Shown: piece after piece, positions 36,203 through 45,588 of the stretch
Layout of the letters: every line of letters starts with the position of its first letter
How positions within the stretch are numbered: the first letter of the stretch is position 1
From: Mycobacterium sp. E183
GTDB taxonomy: Bacteria > Actinomycetota > Actinomycetes > Mycobacteriales > Mycobacteriaceae
Length of the DNA: 64,000 nt
Assembly (NCBI RefSeq): GCF_001667735.1
Contig: NZ_LZJN01000156.1
Coordinates: 47,846 to 111,845 of the forward strand
Direction: 5' to 3'
Translations under genes and position numbers: made by a program
Notes under the pieces: generated by a model
Told to the model about the DNA's origin: nothing
The model's database searches: none
The model's input: only the letters and a program-made list of their open reading frames with translations

Positions 36203-37309
36203 GTGCTTTTCGGCGTGACCAGAACCGCTTTCCTGCCGTCGGTCGCCGCGCTGGCGACGGCGGTCGCCGTCACGTGCGGCGGCTGCGGATCCGGCAAGCC
36301 CGCCACCTCGGCGACGACCCCCGCCCTGGTCACCCCCACCACGCAGATCGCCGGCGCCGGGGTGCTCGGCAACGACCGCCGACCGGACGATTCGTGCGCG
36401 CGGGACGCCGCCGCGGCGGATCCCGGGCCGAAGACGCGACAGGCCCACAACGCGGCCGGCGTCACACCGGACGTGGTGCAGGTCCCGGCGGAGCCGCAGC
36501 GCATCGTGGTGCTCTCCGGCGACCAGCTGGACGCCCTGTGTGCGCTCGGCCTGCAGTCGCGGGTGGTCGCCGCCGCCCTGCCGGACGGCTCCTCGAGCCA
36601 GCCCGCCTACCTGGGCGCCGCGGTGCGCGGCGTGCCCGGCGTCGGGACCCGCAACAATCCGGACCTCGCCGGGATCGCGGCACAACACCCCGACCTCATC
36701 CTGGGATCACAGGGGTTGACGCCCAAGTTGTATCCGCAGCTCGCCGCGATCGCCCCCACGGTGTTCACCGCGGCGCCCGGCGCCGCGTGGCAGGACAACC
36801 TGCGCGGCGTGGGCGGCGCGACGTCGCGCGGCGGCGCGGTGGACGCGCTGCTCAACGGCTTTTCGCAGCGGGCGAGCGACATCGGCGCCAGGCATGACGC
36901 CTCCCATTTCCAGGCGTCCGTCGTGCAGCTGACCACCGACAAGATCCGCGTCTACGGCACCAACAACTTCCCGGCCAGCGTCCTCGGCGCGGTCGGGGTC
37001 GACCGGCCGGCCGCCCAACGGTTCACCGACAAGCCGTACATCGAGATCGGCGCCACCGATGACGACCTGGCCAAGAACCCGGACCTGTCCGCCGCCGACG
37101 CCGACGTCGTCTACGTGTCGTGTGCGTCACCGGCGGCCGCCCAGCGCGCCGCCACCGTGCTGGACAGCAATCCATGGCGCAAGCTGTCCGCCAATCACGA
37201 CAACCGCGTCTACGTCGTCAACGACGAGGTCTGGCAGACCGGCGAGGGCCTGATCGCCGCCCGCGGCATCGTCGACGACCTGCGGCTGGTGAACGCCCCG
37301 ATCAACTAG
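36203..37309 (+). CDS. fecB: iron-siderophore substrate-binding lipoprotein
   Basis: The 368-residue type III periplasmic binding protein has an N-terminal export signal with Cys residues near 25-28 (VTCGGCGSG). Its two lobes show PQRIVVLSGDQLDALCALGL, AAQHPDLILGSQGLTPKLYPQLAAIAPTVF and NDEVWQTGEGLIAARGIVDDL. FecB proteins bind Fe-siderophores for ABC uptake. GTG start at 36203. No transporter genes are adjacent, as in M. tuberculosis. Confidence 0.88.
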   Translation: MLFGVTRTAFLPSVAALATAVAVTCGGCGSGKPATSATTPALVTPTTQIAGAGVLGNDRRPDDSCARDAAAADPGPKTRQAHNAAGVTPDVVQVPAEPQRIVVLSGDQLDALCALGLQSRVVAAALPDGSSSQPAYLGAAVRGVPGVGTRNNPDLAGIAAQHPDLILGSQGLTPKLYPQLAAIAPTVFTAAPGAAWQDNLRGVGGATSRGGAVDALLNGFSQRASDIGARHDASHFQASVVQLTTDKIRVYGTNNFPASVLGAVGVDRPAAQRFTDKPYIEIGATDDDLAKNPDLSAADADVVYVSCASPAAAQRAATVLDSNPWRKLSANHDNRVYVVNDEVWQTGEGLIAARGIVDDLRLVNAPIN

Positions 37310-37387
37310 GGGCCACCGCCAAGTGGCCGCAAAATATTACCTTAGCTAAACTTCTTCAGGACGCATCGAAATCGAAGAGGGATAGCA

Positions 37388-38428
37388 ATGAGCACTGTTT
37401 CGGCTTACGCCGCCGCGTCGGCAACCGAACCGTTGACCAAGACCACCATCACCCGCCGCGACCCCGGCCCGCACGACGTGGCGATAGACATCAAATTCGC
37501 CGGCATCTGCCACTCGGACATCCACACCGTCAGGGGCGAGTGGGGCGAGCCGCACTACCCGCTGGTCGTCGGCCACGAGATCGCCGGCGTAGTGACCGCC
37601 GTCGGCCCCGAAGTCACCAAGCACAAGGTCGGCGACCGCGTCGGCGTGGGCTGCATGGTGGGCTCGTGCCGCGAATGCCGCAGCTGCCGGGCCGGGCTCG
37701 AGCAGTACTGCGAACGGGGCATGATCGGCACCTACAACGCCATCGACCGGGACGGCACCGTCACGCAGGGCGGCTACAGCCAGGCGATCGTCGTCGACGA
37801 AAACTACGTCCTACACATCCCCGACTCTCTGCCGCTGGACAAGGCGGCGCCGCTGCTGTGCGCCGGCATCACGCTGTTCTCGCCGCTGCGCCACTGGAAG
37901 GCCGGCGAGGGCACCCGGCTGGCGATCATCGGCCTGGGCGGGCTGGGACACATGGGCGTCAAACTGGGGGCCGCGATGGGCGCCCACGTGACCGTGTTGT
38001 CGCAGTCGCTGAAGAAGATGGAGGACGGGCTGCGCCTGGGCGCCAGCGAGTACTACGCCACCGCCGATCGCGAAACGTTCCGTAAGTTGCGCGGCAGCTT
38101 CGACCTGATCCTCAACACCGTCTCGGCCAACCTGAACCTGGCCGACTATCTGAAGCTGCTCGGCGTCGACGGCACCCTCGTCGAACTCGGCATCCCCGAA
38201 CACCCCATGGAGGTGCCGGCGTTCGCACTCGCGTTGGCGCGCCGCAGCCTCTCCGGGTCGAACATCGGCGGGATCGCCGAAACCCAGGAGATGCTGGACT
38301 TCTGCGCCGAACACGATGTGACGCCCGAAATCGAGCTGATCGAGCCGGATTACATCAACGAGGCGTACGAGCGGGTGCTGGCGAGCGACGTTCGCTACCG
38401 CTTCGTCATCGACATCTCGAAGCTATGA
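37388..38428 (+). CDS. adhC: zinc-dependent alcohol dehydrogenase
   Basis: The 346-residue medium-chain dehydrogenase oxidises alcohols with NADP. Catalytic zinc ligands: GICHSDIHT (Cys, then His in GHEIAGVV with Glu). Structural zinc: four Cys in [19 protein letters not shown] site: [22 protein letters not shown]. It belongs to the cinnamyl-alcohol-type YahK/AdhC group. The ATG follows AGAGGGATAG. It overlaps the minus-strand DUF3349 gene end by 6 bp. Confidence 0.93.
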   Translation: MSTVSAYAAASATEPLTKTTITRRDPGPHDVAIDIKFAGICHSDIHTVRGEWGEPHYPLVVGHEIAGVVTAVGPEVTKHKVGDRVGVGCMVGSCRECRSCRAGLEQYCERGMIGTYNAIDRDGTVTQGGYSQAIVVDENYVLHIPDSLPLDKAAPLLCAGITLFSPLRHWKAGEGTRLAIIGLGGLGHMGVKLGAAMGAHVTVLSQSLKKMEDGLRLGASEYYATADRETFRKLRGSFDLILNTVSANLNLADYLKLLGVDGTLVELGIPEHPMEVPAFALALARRSLSGSNIGGIAETQEMLDFCAEHDVTPEIELIEPDYINEAYERVLASDVRYRFVIDISKL

Positions 38429-38860
38429 CGCGACCTCCGACGGCGTGCCGGGTGCGCAGTCACGGGCGATGACCTCGGCCGCCTCAGCGTGCTCGTCGTC
38501 GGGAACGACCTCGCTGACGTCGATGCCGGCCAGCGGCCATCCGGCGGCGGCCAACGTGGCGGCCACCCGGATGACATTTTCCTTGCCGGCGTCGAACTGC
38601 GTCATGTCCGAGATGAATTCGGCGATCTCGTCGCGATCGATCGGATGATCGATCGTCTCCGGTGACCCTTCCTTGGCGGTGATGTGGCGCACCACCTCGC
38701 GAATCTGGTCTTCGGTGAGCGGTGTGCTGCGGAGCAGGGCCATCAGTGGCACGCGGTCCGGGCCGGGAACGCCGTTCGGGTAGCCGACCTGCAGCCAGCG
38801 AATCACTGAACGGCAGAAGTGGTGGCGGTGATCCTTCTCAGCGGAGGCGGGTTTCGTCAC
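38423..38860 (-). CDS. DUF3349 protein, Rv3046c-like
   Basis: The 145-residue protein starts at GTG 38860 (product [11 protein letters not shown]); GTG 38887 is possible. The conserved block [39 protein letters not shown] defines DUF3349, a small mycobacterial family of helical, winged-helix-like proteins of unknown role. Convergent with adhC. A further helical part ([33 protein letters not shown]) completes it. Confidence 0.8.
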   Translation of the reverse strand: MTKPASAEKDHRHHFCRSVIRWLQVGYPNGVPGPDRVPLMALLRSTPLTEDQIREVVRHITAKEGSPETIDHPIDRDEIAEFISDMTQFDAGKENVIRVAATLAAAGWPLAGIDVSEVVPDDEHAEAAEVIARDCAPGTPSEVAS

Positions 38861-39016
38861 CAGAACAGTGTCGGGCAGGGGCAGCACCGGCGCTAGCGAG
38901 CCGTCCCGGGATCCCCACTATTCACAAGCCGTTCATGGCCCGAACATCTGCACGTCGGGCACGGCGCCTGCGGTTCAAGACCAGGTTTTGTCGGCGGCCC
39001 TCCCTACGATCGAGTC

Positions 39017-39595
39017 GTGCTCACCGCACTCGTCGTGCTTCCACTCGCCTGCGGGCTGTTCGTCGGCGTGGTCGAGCACAGTCCCGGGATGGGGTTCCAG
39101 GCCTTCTACCTGATGGTGCTGCTCGAGGTGCTCGTCGGCTGGTCAACCAAGCGCCGATGGCCGCGCGGCGGGCGCGCCGACGCCACCCTGCGGGCGATCG
39201 ACGCCATGGACGGCGTCGAGTTCGAGGGCTACGTGGCCGCCCGCCTGCGTCGGGCGGGCTGGCGGGTGACCTTGACCCCGCCGGTCGGGGACTACGGCGT
39301 CGACCTGATCGCCGAACAGGACGGCCACTCGGTGGCGGTCCAGTGCAAGCGCTACGGCAAATCGGTGGGTGTCGCGGCCGTCCAGCAGGTGGTTTCCGGC
39401 GCCCGCCACCATGGGTGCGCGCGGAGCATCGTGGTGAGCAATCAGGAATTCACCAGGGCCGCAAAGCAGTTGGCGCACACCCATGGCTGCCAGCTGATCG
39501 GCCGCAAGGTTCTGCAGGCGTGGGTGCCGCCACCCGCGGGCAGCGCGAAGAACGTGGCGGGAAGAAAATCGGCCCAGCCGGTGTCTGAACAGTAG
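39017..39595 (+). CDS. membrane-anchored Mrr-like nuclease
   Basis: The 192-residue protein has two N-terminal membrane segments (LTALVVLPLACGLFVGVV; FQAFYLMVLLEVLVGW) and a restriction-endonuclease-like domain: FEGYVAARLRRAGWRVTLTP, GDYGVDLIAEQDGHSVAVQCKRYG (D-x21/22-Q-x-K catalytic pattern) and VVSNQEFTRAAKQLAHTHGCQLIG. This is the Mrr_cat family. Membrane tethering argues against a classical restriction role; nuclease activity on foreign or damaged DNA at the membrane is inference. Confidence 0.8.
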   Translation: MLTALVVLPLACGLFVGVVEHSPGMGFQAFYLMVLLEVLVGWSTKRRWPRGGRADATLRAIDAMDGVEFEGYVAARLRRAGWRVTLTPPVGDYGVDLIAEQDGHSVAVQCKRYGKSVGVAAVQQVVSGARHHGCARSIVVSNQEFTRAAKQLAHTHGCQLIGRKVLQAWVPPPAGSAKNVAGRKSAQPVSEQ

Positions 39596-39643
39596 ATCGG
39601 GCCGGCCCCAGTCCCTCCCCCCCGACGGTGCGGCCGGCCCGAT
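39596..39643. terminator. bidirectional hairpin between mrr-like gene and nrdF2
   Basis: ATCGGGCCGGCC (39596-39607) pairs perfectly with GGCCGGCCCGAT (39632-39643), followed by TCTCAATCTTTTA on the plus side. It lies between two convergent genes and can serve both. Confidence 0.7.
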
Positions 39644-39653
39644 TCTCAATCTT

Positions 39654-40640
<987 letters not shown>

Positions 40641-40677
40641 TCACACGCCGTTTTGCCTGAGGGACGTCAGGCTCCAA

Positions 40678-40725
40678 ACACTACCCCTGGGGTACGACAA
40701 CGGGGCGGAACACAAGAAGTTGTGT
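40678..40725. promoter_or_regulatory. paired NrdR-type boxes upstream of nrdF2
   Basis: Box 1 is ACACTACCCCTGGGGT (40678-40693). Box 2 is ACACAAGAAGTTGTGT (40710-40725), with perfect 6-bp arms. Their centres are 32 bp apart, the three-turn spacing of tandem NrdR boxes (consensus ACACTATATATAGTGT). NrdR represses RNR genes when dATP/ATP is sufficient. Confidence 0.65.
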
Positions 40726-40825
40726 TTTGCGTGTCGTGCCCGGGCGCCGCGTTCGATGTCACTTCCTCAAGTATTGCGCGATTGCCGGGCCATGCGAGGA
40801 GACGCTACCCAAGCGGCCGGTCTCG

Positions 40826-40843
40826 ATGTACCATTTGGTACAT
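40826..40843. promoter_or_regulatory. palindromic TetR-type operator at SRPBCC start
   Basis: ATGTACCA-TT-TGGTACAT is a perfect 18-bp dyad that overlaps the AT of the SRPBCC start codon. The TetR gene in the same operon is its likely ligand, giving autoregulation. Confidence 0.6.
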
Positions 40844-41285
40844 GCTTACCGAAGACAGCATTGAGATCGACGCGCCACCGCAGCGGGTGTGGGATGTCTT
40901 CAGCGACGTCCAGCGCTGGCCCGAATGGACCGCCTCCGTGACGTCGCTGGTCGGCCGGGACGGGCCCGCGCTCGCAGTCGGCAGACGCTTCGCGATCAAG
41001 CAGCCCGGCATGGCGAAGCTGATCTGGAAGGTCACCGAGATCCACCCGGGCTCATCGTGGACGTGGGTCCAGCGCTCCCCCGGTGTGCTGGTGAGCGCCC
41101 GGCACGACGTCACCGCGCTGCCCGGCGGCCGCACCCTGGTACGTCAGCAACTGGATCAGCGCGGTGTGCTCGGCGCACTGGTCGGACGGCTGATGACCAC
41201 CAAGACCAAGCGATTCCTCAAATTGGAGGCGCAAGGACTCAAGGCCCGGTCTGAGCAACTCAGCCGCGCCGATGGCGCGCACTGA
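40842..41285 (+). CDS. SRPBCC (polyketide cyclase-like) protein
   Basis: The 147-residue START-fold protein begins MLTEDSIEIDAPPQRVWDVFSDVQRWPEWTASV, the standard SRPBCC opening, and has a hydrophobic pocket pattern (GRRFAIKQPGMAKLIWKVTEIHPGSSWTWVQ). It probably binds a small hydrophobic ligand. It overlaps the following TetR gene by 14 bp, so the pair is a ligand-binding protein with its regulator. Confidence 0.82.
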   Translation: MLTEDSIEIDAPPQRVWDVFSDVQRWPEWTASVTSLVGRDGPALAVGRRFAIKQPGMAKLIWKVTEIHPGSSWTWVQRSPGVLVSARHDVTALPGGRTLVRQQLDQRGVLGALVGRLMTTKTKRFLKLEAQGLKARSEQLSRADGAH

Positions 41286-41808
41286 AGATTCCGAACGGCG
41301 CCGGCAGCTGCTCGACGCACTCGTCACCGAGTTCGCGGCGGGCGGCGTGGGCGACCGATCGTTGCGGGACGTAGCCGCCGCGGTGGGCACCAGCCATCGA
41401 ATGCTGCTGCACCACTTCGGGTCTCGCGAGGACATGCTGTTGGCTGTCGTCGAGGAAGTGGAGCGCCGCCAGATGGGCGCCCTGGCCGACCTACCCCGGA
41501 CACCGGCCGAGGGCTTCGCCGCCATGTGGGCCGACGTCCGCCGACCCGAGCTTCGCCAAGCCGAACGCCTCTTCTTCGAGTGCTATGCCCGCGCCGCCCA
41601 GGGCGAAAGACCATTCGACCGAATGGTTCCCGGCGCGGTCGACGGGTGGCTCACGGAAATCGGGGCGCTGGACGGCGATTCGGACCCCGCGCTGGCCCGG
41701 CTCGGGCTCGCCGTGATCCGCGGCCTGCTGCTCGATCTCGCCGCCACCGACGACGACGCCGGCGTCGACGCCGCCGCGCAAGCTTTCGCCAGCCTGCTGC
41801 GCCGCTGA
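41272..41808 (+). CDS. TetR-family regulator
   Basis: The 178-residue protein has an N-terminal HTH, RRQLLDALVTEFAAGGVGDRSLRDVAAAVGTSHRMLLHHFGSREDMLLAVV, with a ligand-binding C-terminal domain. Overlap with the SRPBCC gene and the perfect dyad before the operon suggest autorepression. Ligand unknown. It is convergent with the next TetR gene, with only one base between their ends. Confidence 0.82.
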   Translation: MARTEDSERRRQLLDALVTEFAAGGVGDRSLRDVAAAVGTSHRMLLHHFGSREDMLLAVVEEVERRQMGALADLPRTPAEGFAAMWADVRRPELRQAERLFFECYARAAQGERPFDRMVPGAVDGWLTEIGALDGDSDPALARLGLAVIRGLLLDLAATDDDAGVDAAAQAFASLLRR

Positions 41809-41809
41809 G

Positions 41810-42382
41810 CTACTCGGCTTTCGGCAGCACCGAGATGAGTGTGTCCACAAGCTCTTCGGCGTTGGTGTGCCACTTGTCCAAGTCCATGTGACCGCTCAAA
41901 TCCAATCCCGTGATCCCGTGGGCACTGGTCAAGAGCAACGCCCCATAACGCCGGGCGTGCTCAGGACCCGTGATCCGGCCAATGATGTCGAGAAACAGAT
42001 CCTGCGCGCGTTCGGCCACCCGCATCGCCTCCGTCGGATCTCCCGGCGGCGGGGTGAACATCAGCCGGTACAGATGCGGTCGCGCGCGGCCCAACTCGAT
42101 CAGCGCGAGCAGACCCGAGCGCAGGGACTCCTCGGGCGGATCGTCGCTATCGACCAATGCCTGTAGCAAGTCACCCAATTCGCTCAGGGCGTCAGTGGCC
42201 AGGACCGCAAGCAGCGATTCCTTGTCGGCGAAGTGGCGATACGCCGCCGAGCGGGAAACCCCGGCCCGGGCGCCTACCTCGCGCAACGTGACGGCCTCGA
42301 CGCCGCCGAGGTCGAGAAGCGCGCCGGCCGCCTCGAGCAGCGAGCGGCGCGTTGCCGCAGCCGTCTCCGCTCGTGTCGCCAT
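41810..42382 (-). CDS. TetR/AcrR regulator with WHG-type C-terminal domain
   Basis: The 190-residue protein starts at ATG 42382 (MATRAETAAATRRSLLEAAG); the longer frame runs through the operators. HTH: VTLREVGARAGVSRSAAYRHFADKESLLAVLA. The C-terminal part (LIELGRARPHLYRLMFTPP, LLLTSAHGITGLDLSGHMD) contains the HGI/WHG-like signature. It is divergent from the SDR gene across two strong palindromes and should repress both. Confidence 0.85.
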   Translation of the reverse strand: MATRAETAAATRRSLLEAAGALLDLGGVEAVTLREVGARAGVSRSAAYRHFADKESLLAVLATDALSELGDLLQALVDSDDPPEESLRSGLLALIELGRARPHLYRLMFTPPPGDPTEAMRVAERAQDLFLDIIGRITGPEHARRYGALLLTSAHGITGLDLSGHMDLDKWHTNAEELVDTLISVLPKAE

Positions 42383-42403
42383 CCGCCGAGCATAAGCGGA
42401 GAC

Positions 42404-42458
42404 TTCAGTTGACACTGTCAACTGAACCAGTTAGGTTCAGTTGACAGTGTCAACTCAA
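42404..42458. promoter_or_regulatory. two TetR operators in divergent promoter
   Basis: The first (42404-42426) is a perfect 23-bp palindrome with 11-bp arms TTCAGTTGACA around a central C. The second (42436-42458) keeps the 17-bp core AGTTGACA-G-TGTCAACT. Centres are 32 bp apart, three helical turns, so two dimers would sit on one DNA face between the TetR and SDR genes. Confidence 0.8.
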
Positions 42459-42485
42459 AGGCTCGGATGCCGAATGGAGACCGTG

Positions 42486-43406
42486 ATGACTTCCCCGCAT
42501 TCCACCGACCGCAATCAGCTGATCGTCGTGACCGGCGCATCCACCGGCATGGGTGCCGCTACCGCGAGATTGTTGGCCCGCAATGGTTTTCATGTGCTCG
42601 CCGGTGTGCGTCGCGACGTCGACGCGGACGCGCTGCGGGCCGAGCGCATCGAACCGCACATCTTGGACATCACCGTCGAGTCGGACGTCGTCGCGATGGC
42701 CGATCGTGTCGCGAATGATCCACTGCGCCGCCCCCTTCGCGCGCTGGTCAACAACGCCGGGATCGCGATCAACGCGCCGGTCGAGACGCTGCCGATTGCG
42801 CAGTGGCGCAAGCAGTTCGAGGTCAACCTGTTCGGACACATCGCGATGACTCAGGCGCTGCTGCCGGCCCTGTTGGACGGCAAGGGCACCGTCGTGAACA
42901 TAAGTTCCGTCGGCGGGAAGGTCGTCTTGCCGACGTACGGCGCATACGCCGGTTCGAAGTTCGCGCTCGAGGCGGTCAGCGACGCCCTGCGCCGCGAGGT
43001 CGGAGGTCTCGGGGTCAAGGTCGTCGTCGTCGAACCCGGCGCGGTCAAGACCGAAATGGCCGAGCGGGGAATCGCCACCGCGGAGGCCCTGATGGCCGAC
43101 ATGTCCCCTGCCCAGCTCGCACGCTACGACGCGCTCGCAGCGGCCGTCACCGCCCAAGCCCGATCGTTCGGCGAGGACGGCGTCCCGGCCGAACACGCCG
43201 CCGAGGTGATCGTGAAGGCGGCGACCGCGTCTCGCCCCCGGACCCGCTACACCATCGGGCGCGACGCCGCGATCCTCACGCGGGTCAGCCGTGTCGTGTC
43301 CGACCGGGTGCTGGATCGCATCGTGCGCCTTAGCCTTCGCTCATTCGCGAAGGGGTCGGAGTCAAGCGAACGGCGCAGCGCCGCAACCACCTCGGCCGGC
43401 GCCTAG
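42486..43406 (+). CDS. SDR-family oxidoreductase
   Basis: The 306-residue classical SDR starts at ATG 42486, with GGAGA 5-6 nt upstream; earlier starts fall in operator DNA. Motifs: VVTGASTGMGAATARLLA, LVNNAGIAIN, NISSVGGKVVLPTYGAYAGSKFALEAVSDALRRE (Ser, Tyr, Lys), VEPGAVKTEM. Substrate unknown; the adjacent TetR suggests induction by a xenobiotic or lipid. Confidence 0.87.
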   Translation: MTSPHSTDRNQLIVVTGASTGMGAATARLLARNGFHVLAGVRRDVDADALRAERIEPHILDITVESDVVAMADRVANDPLRRPLRALVNNAGIAINAPVETLPIAQWRKQFEVNLFGHIAMTQALLPALLDGKGTVVNISSVGGKVVLPTYGAYAGSKFALEAVSDALRREVGGLGVKVVVVEPGAVKTEMAERGIATAEALMADMSPAQLARYDALAAAVTAQARSFGEDGVPAEHAAEVIVKAATASRPRTRYTIGRDAAILTRVSRVVSDRVLDRIVRLSLRSFAKGSESSERRSAATTSAGA

Positions 43407-43427
43407 CCGGTCGGACGGGTTCGCCGA

Positions 43428-43886
43428 TCAGCCGGAGGTGTGGACGATCAGGACGTCGGTCTTGGCCCTGCGGGAGACTTCTGACGGGACCGATCCCAGT
43501 AGCCGCCCCGCGACGCTGCTGAGGCCGACGTTGCCGACAACCAGCAGGTCGGCATCGACCTCCTCGGCGAGCTGCACCAGCGCGTTGATGGGGGGACCGA
43601 CGATGGCCCTCTCCTCCACGTTCTTGGCCCCGGCCTGGTGCGCCCGCTCCCTGGCGTTCTGCAAAATCGCGTAGAACGGGGCGTGTCCCAGCGTCCGGTA
43701 GTCCTGACCGTGGTCACTCCCCGGCGGGATGGCGTAGCGGCCGCGTTCCTCGGGAACCGGGAGATGCGCCGTCGCGACGATCAATGTCGCGCCGTGATCC
43801 GCGGCCGTCGCGGCGGCGCGCTCCACCGCACGGAGCGACGACTCCGAGCCATCGGTGCCGACCACAACGATCTGATAAGCGCACAT
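43428..43886 (-). CDS. universal stress protein, Rv1636 type
   Basis: The 152-residue single USP domain opens YQIVVVGTDGSESSLRAVERAA and ends with the nucleotide-binding pattern GNVGLSSVAGRLLGSVPSEVS (GxxG-x9-GS). The block ARERAHQAGAKNVEERAIVG is very like Rv1636 (TB15.3), a cAMP-binding USP, so this is a second Rv1636-type protein in an accessory location. ATP or cAMP binding is expected. Confidence 0.88.
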   Translation of the reverse strand: MCAYQIVVVGTDGSESSLRAVERAAATAADHGATLIVATAHLPVPEERGRYAIPPGSDHGQDYRTLGHAPFYAILQNARERAHQAGAKNVEERAIVGPPINALVQLAEEVDADLLVVGNVGLSSVAGRLLGSVPSEVSRRAKTDVLIVHTSG

Positions 43887-43946
43887 TCCTCACTGAGTGT
43901 AGGCCCTGGACGCGCTCCCCGGCAGTCGTCGCGCGACCACCGCGGC

Positions 43947-45491
43947 TCAGCCCTGTGCGGCCGCCGCGACGCGCTTGGCGCCCGACCCGTTGCCGAAGAA
44001 CTCGTACTCCTCGGGCTTGACCGAGCGCGTCTCCCGCCAGTACTCCCAGGTGTAGCCGCCCCACAGCACTGTGTTCTTGCCGTGCTCGTCGAGGTACCAG
44101 CTGGCGCAGCCACCGCTGTTCCACACCGACGGTCCCAGCCGGCGCTGCAACTCGTCGTTGAAGGCGTCCTGGGCGGCGCGCGTGGGCGCGAGTGCCTGCA
44201 CGCCCAGCTTGTCGCAGGTCTTGATCGCGCTGGCGACGTAGCGGATCTGGGACTCGATCATGAACACCACCGAGTTGTGCCCCAGGCCGGTGTTCGGTCC
44301 CAGCAGGAAGAACAGGTTGGGCATGTCGGCGACGGTGATGCCGCGGTGGGCGGCGATGCCCTCCCGGTTCCAGCGGTCCACCAGGTCCTCACCGTTGTGG
44401 CCCTTGATCTGCACGTAGGTGTAGGAGTCGGTGACGTGGAACCCGGTGCCGTAGACGATCACGTCGACGTCGCGCTCCGTGCCGTCGGCGGTGACGATCC
44501 CGGTGGGCGTGATCCGCGCGATGTGGTCGGTGATGAGCTCGGTCTTCGGGTCGGCGACCGCGCGATAGTACGTGGAGGAGTTCAGGATTCGCTTACAACC
44601 GATGCGATAGTGCGGGGTCAGTTTGCGGCGCAGTTCGCGGTCCTTGACCGACCGGCGGATGTTGTATTTGACGTAGGCCTCGATGAACTTCAGCGCGTTG
44701 GGACGCTTGGTCATGCCGATCGCCAGCGCCTCCTGGCCCCAGTAGATCGCGAGACGCGTCATTGCCCGCAGGCCGGGGACGTTCGCCATGGCCCGGCGCA
44801 GCGCCACCGGAATCTCGGGGTTGGAGCGCGGCACCACCCACGGCGGGGTGCGTTGGTAGAGCTGAAGTTCGGCGACCTGCCCGACGATCTCCGGCACGAT
44901 CTGGATCGCGCTGGCGCCGGTGCCGATCATCGCCACCCGCTTACCGGTCAGGTCGACGCTGTGATCCCACTCCGCGGAATGGAAAGCGGGACCGCGGAAT
45001 TCGTCGCGCCCCTCGATGTCGGGCAGGGACGGGATGTGCAGCGCGCCCGCGCCCGAGATCAGGAACTGCCCGACGAATTCGCGGCCGTCCTCGGTGAAGA
45101 CGTGCCAGCGTTGCTCGTCGTCGTCCCAGTGCGCCCGATCGACAAGCGAATTGAACTCGATGTAGCGGCGCAGGCCGTATTTCTCGGTGACGCCCTTGAG
45201 GTAGTCCCAGATCTCGGGCTGGTAGGAGAACGGGTTGCGCCAGTCGGGCTTGGGCTCGAACGAGAACGAGTACAGGTGCGAGGGGATGTCGCAGGCGCAC
45301 CCGGGGTAGCTGTTGTCGCGCCAGGTGCCGCCGACGTCGCCGAACTTTTCCAGAATGACGAAGTCCACACCCTGCTGCTGCAGCCGGATCGCCATTCCCA
45401 GGCCGGAGAACCCGGTCCCGATGATGATGGCGCGGGTGTGCACGGGCTGGTGTGCGGATGTCGGTTCGGCGTGTGTCACAACGTCGGTCAC
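43947..45491 (-). CDS. Baeyer-Villiger-type flavin monooxygenase, Rv3049c-like
   Basis: The 514-residue FAD/NADPH enzyme has IIIGTGFSGLGMAIRL for FAD, the BVMO fingerprint F-x-G-x3-H-x3-W-D in FRGPAFHSAEWD, and VAMIGTGASAIQIVPEI for NADPH. DNSYPGCACDIPSHLYSFSF is also typical. It should insert oxygen into ketones or oxidise sulfur compounds; the natural substrate is unknown. It follows a TetR gene on the same strand with a palindrome between. Confidence 0.9.
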   Translation of the reverse strand: MTDVVTHAEPTSAHQPVHTRAIIIGTGFSGLGMAIRLQQQGVDFVILEKFGDVGGTWRDNSYPGCACDIPSHLYSFSFEPKPDWRNPFSYQPEIWDYLKGVTEKYGLRRYIEFNSLVDRAHWDDDEQRWHVFTEDGREFVGQFLISGAGALHIPSLPDIEGRDEFRGPAFHSAEWDHSVDLTGKRVAMIGTGASAIQIVPEIVGQVAELQLYQRTPPWVVPRSNPEIPVALRRAMANVPGLRAMTRLAIYWGQEALAIGMTKRPNALKFIEAYVKYNIRRSVKDRELRRKLTPHYRIGCKRILNSSTYYRAVADPKTELITDHIARITPTGIVTADGTERDVDVIVYGTGFHVTDSYTYVQIKGHNGEDLVDRWNREGIAAHRGITVADMPNLFFLLGPNTGLGHNSVVFMIESQIRYVASAIKTCDKLGVQALAPTRAAQDAFNDELQRRLGPSVWNSGGCASWYLDEHGKNTVLWGGYTWEYWRETRSVKPEEYEFFGNGSGAKRVAAAAQG

Positions 45492-45515
45492 GGTGGATCG
45501 ATCTCCCTGCTAGAA

Positions 45516-45535
45516 ATACCCGGTACCCAGGGTAT
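45516..45535. promoter_or_regulatory. dyad upstream of monooxygenase gene
   Basis: ATACCC and GGGTAT flank GGTACCCA, giving a 20-bp partial palindrome 25 bp before the monooxygenase start and just after the TetR gene. It is a good candidate for that TetR protein. Confidence 0.45.
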
Positions 45536-45588
45536 CGAATGGCACGAGTGTCGACGATCGCTGCGGCGATGTCAACGTGCTTAGGACC

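Noticed and set aside
37337..37352. IdeR iron box before adhC (TTACCTTAGCTAAACT)
   Set aside because: It has a TTAGCTAA core but lacks the central base and flanking matches of the 19-bp IdeR consensus; fecB, the iron gene, is on its other side.
42441..42486. Earlier TTG or ATG starts for the SDR gene
   Set aside because: They lie in or directly beside the TetR palindromes; ATG 42486 has the better ribosome binding site.
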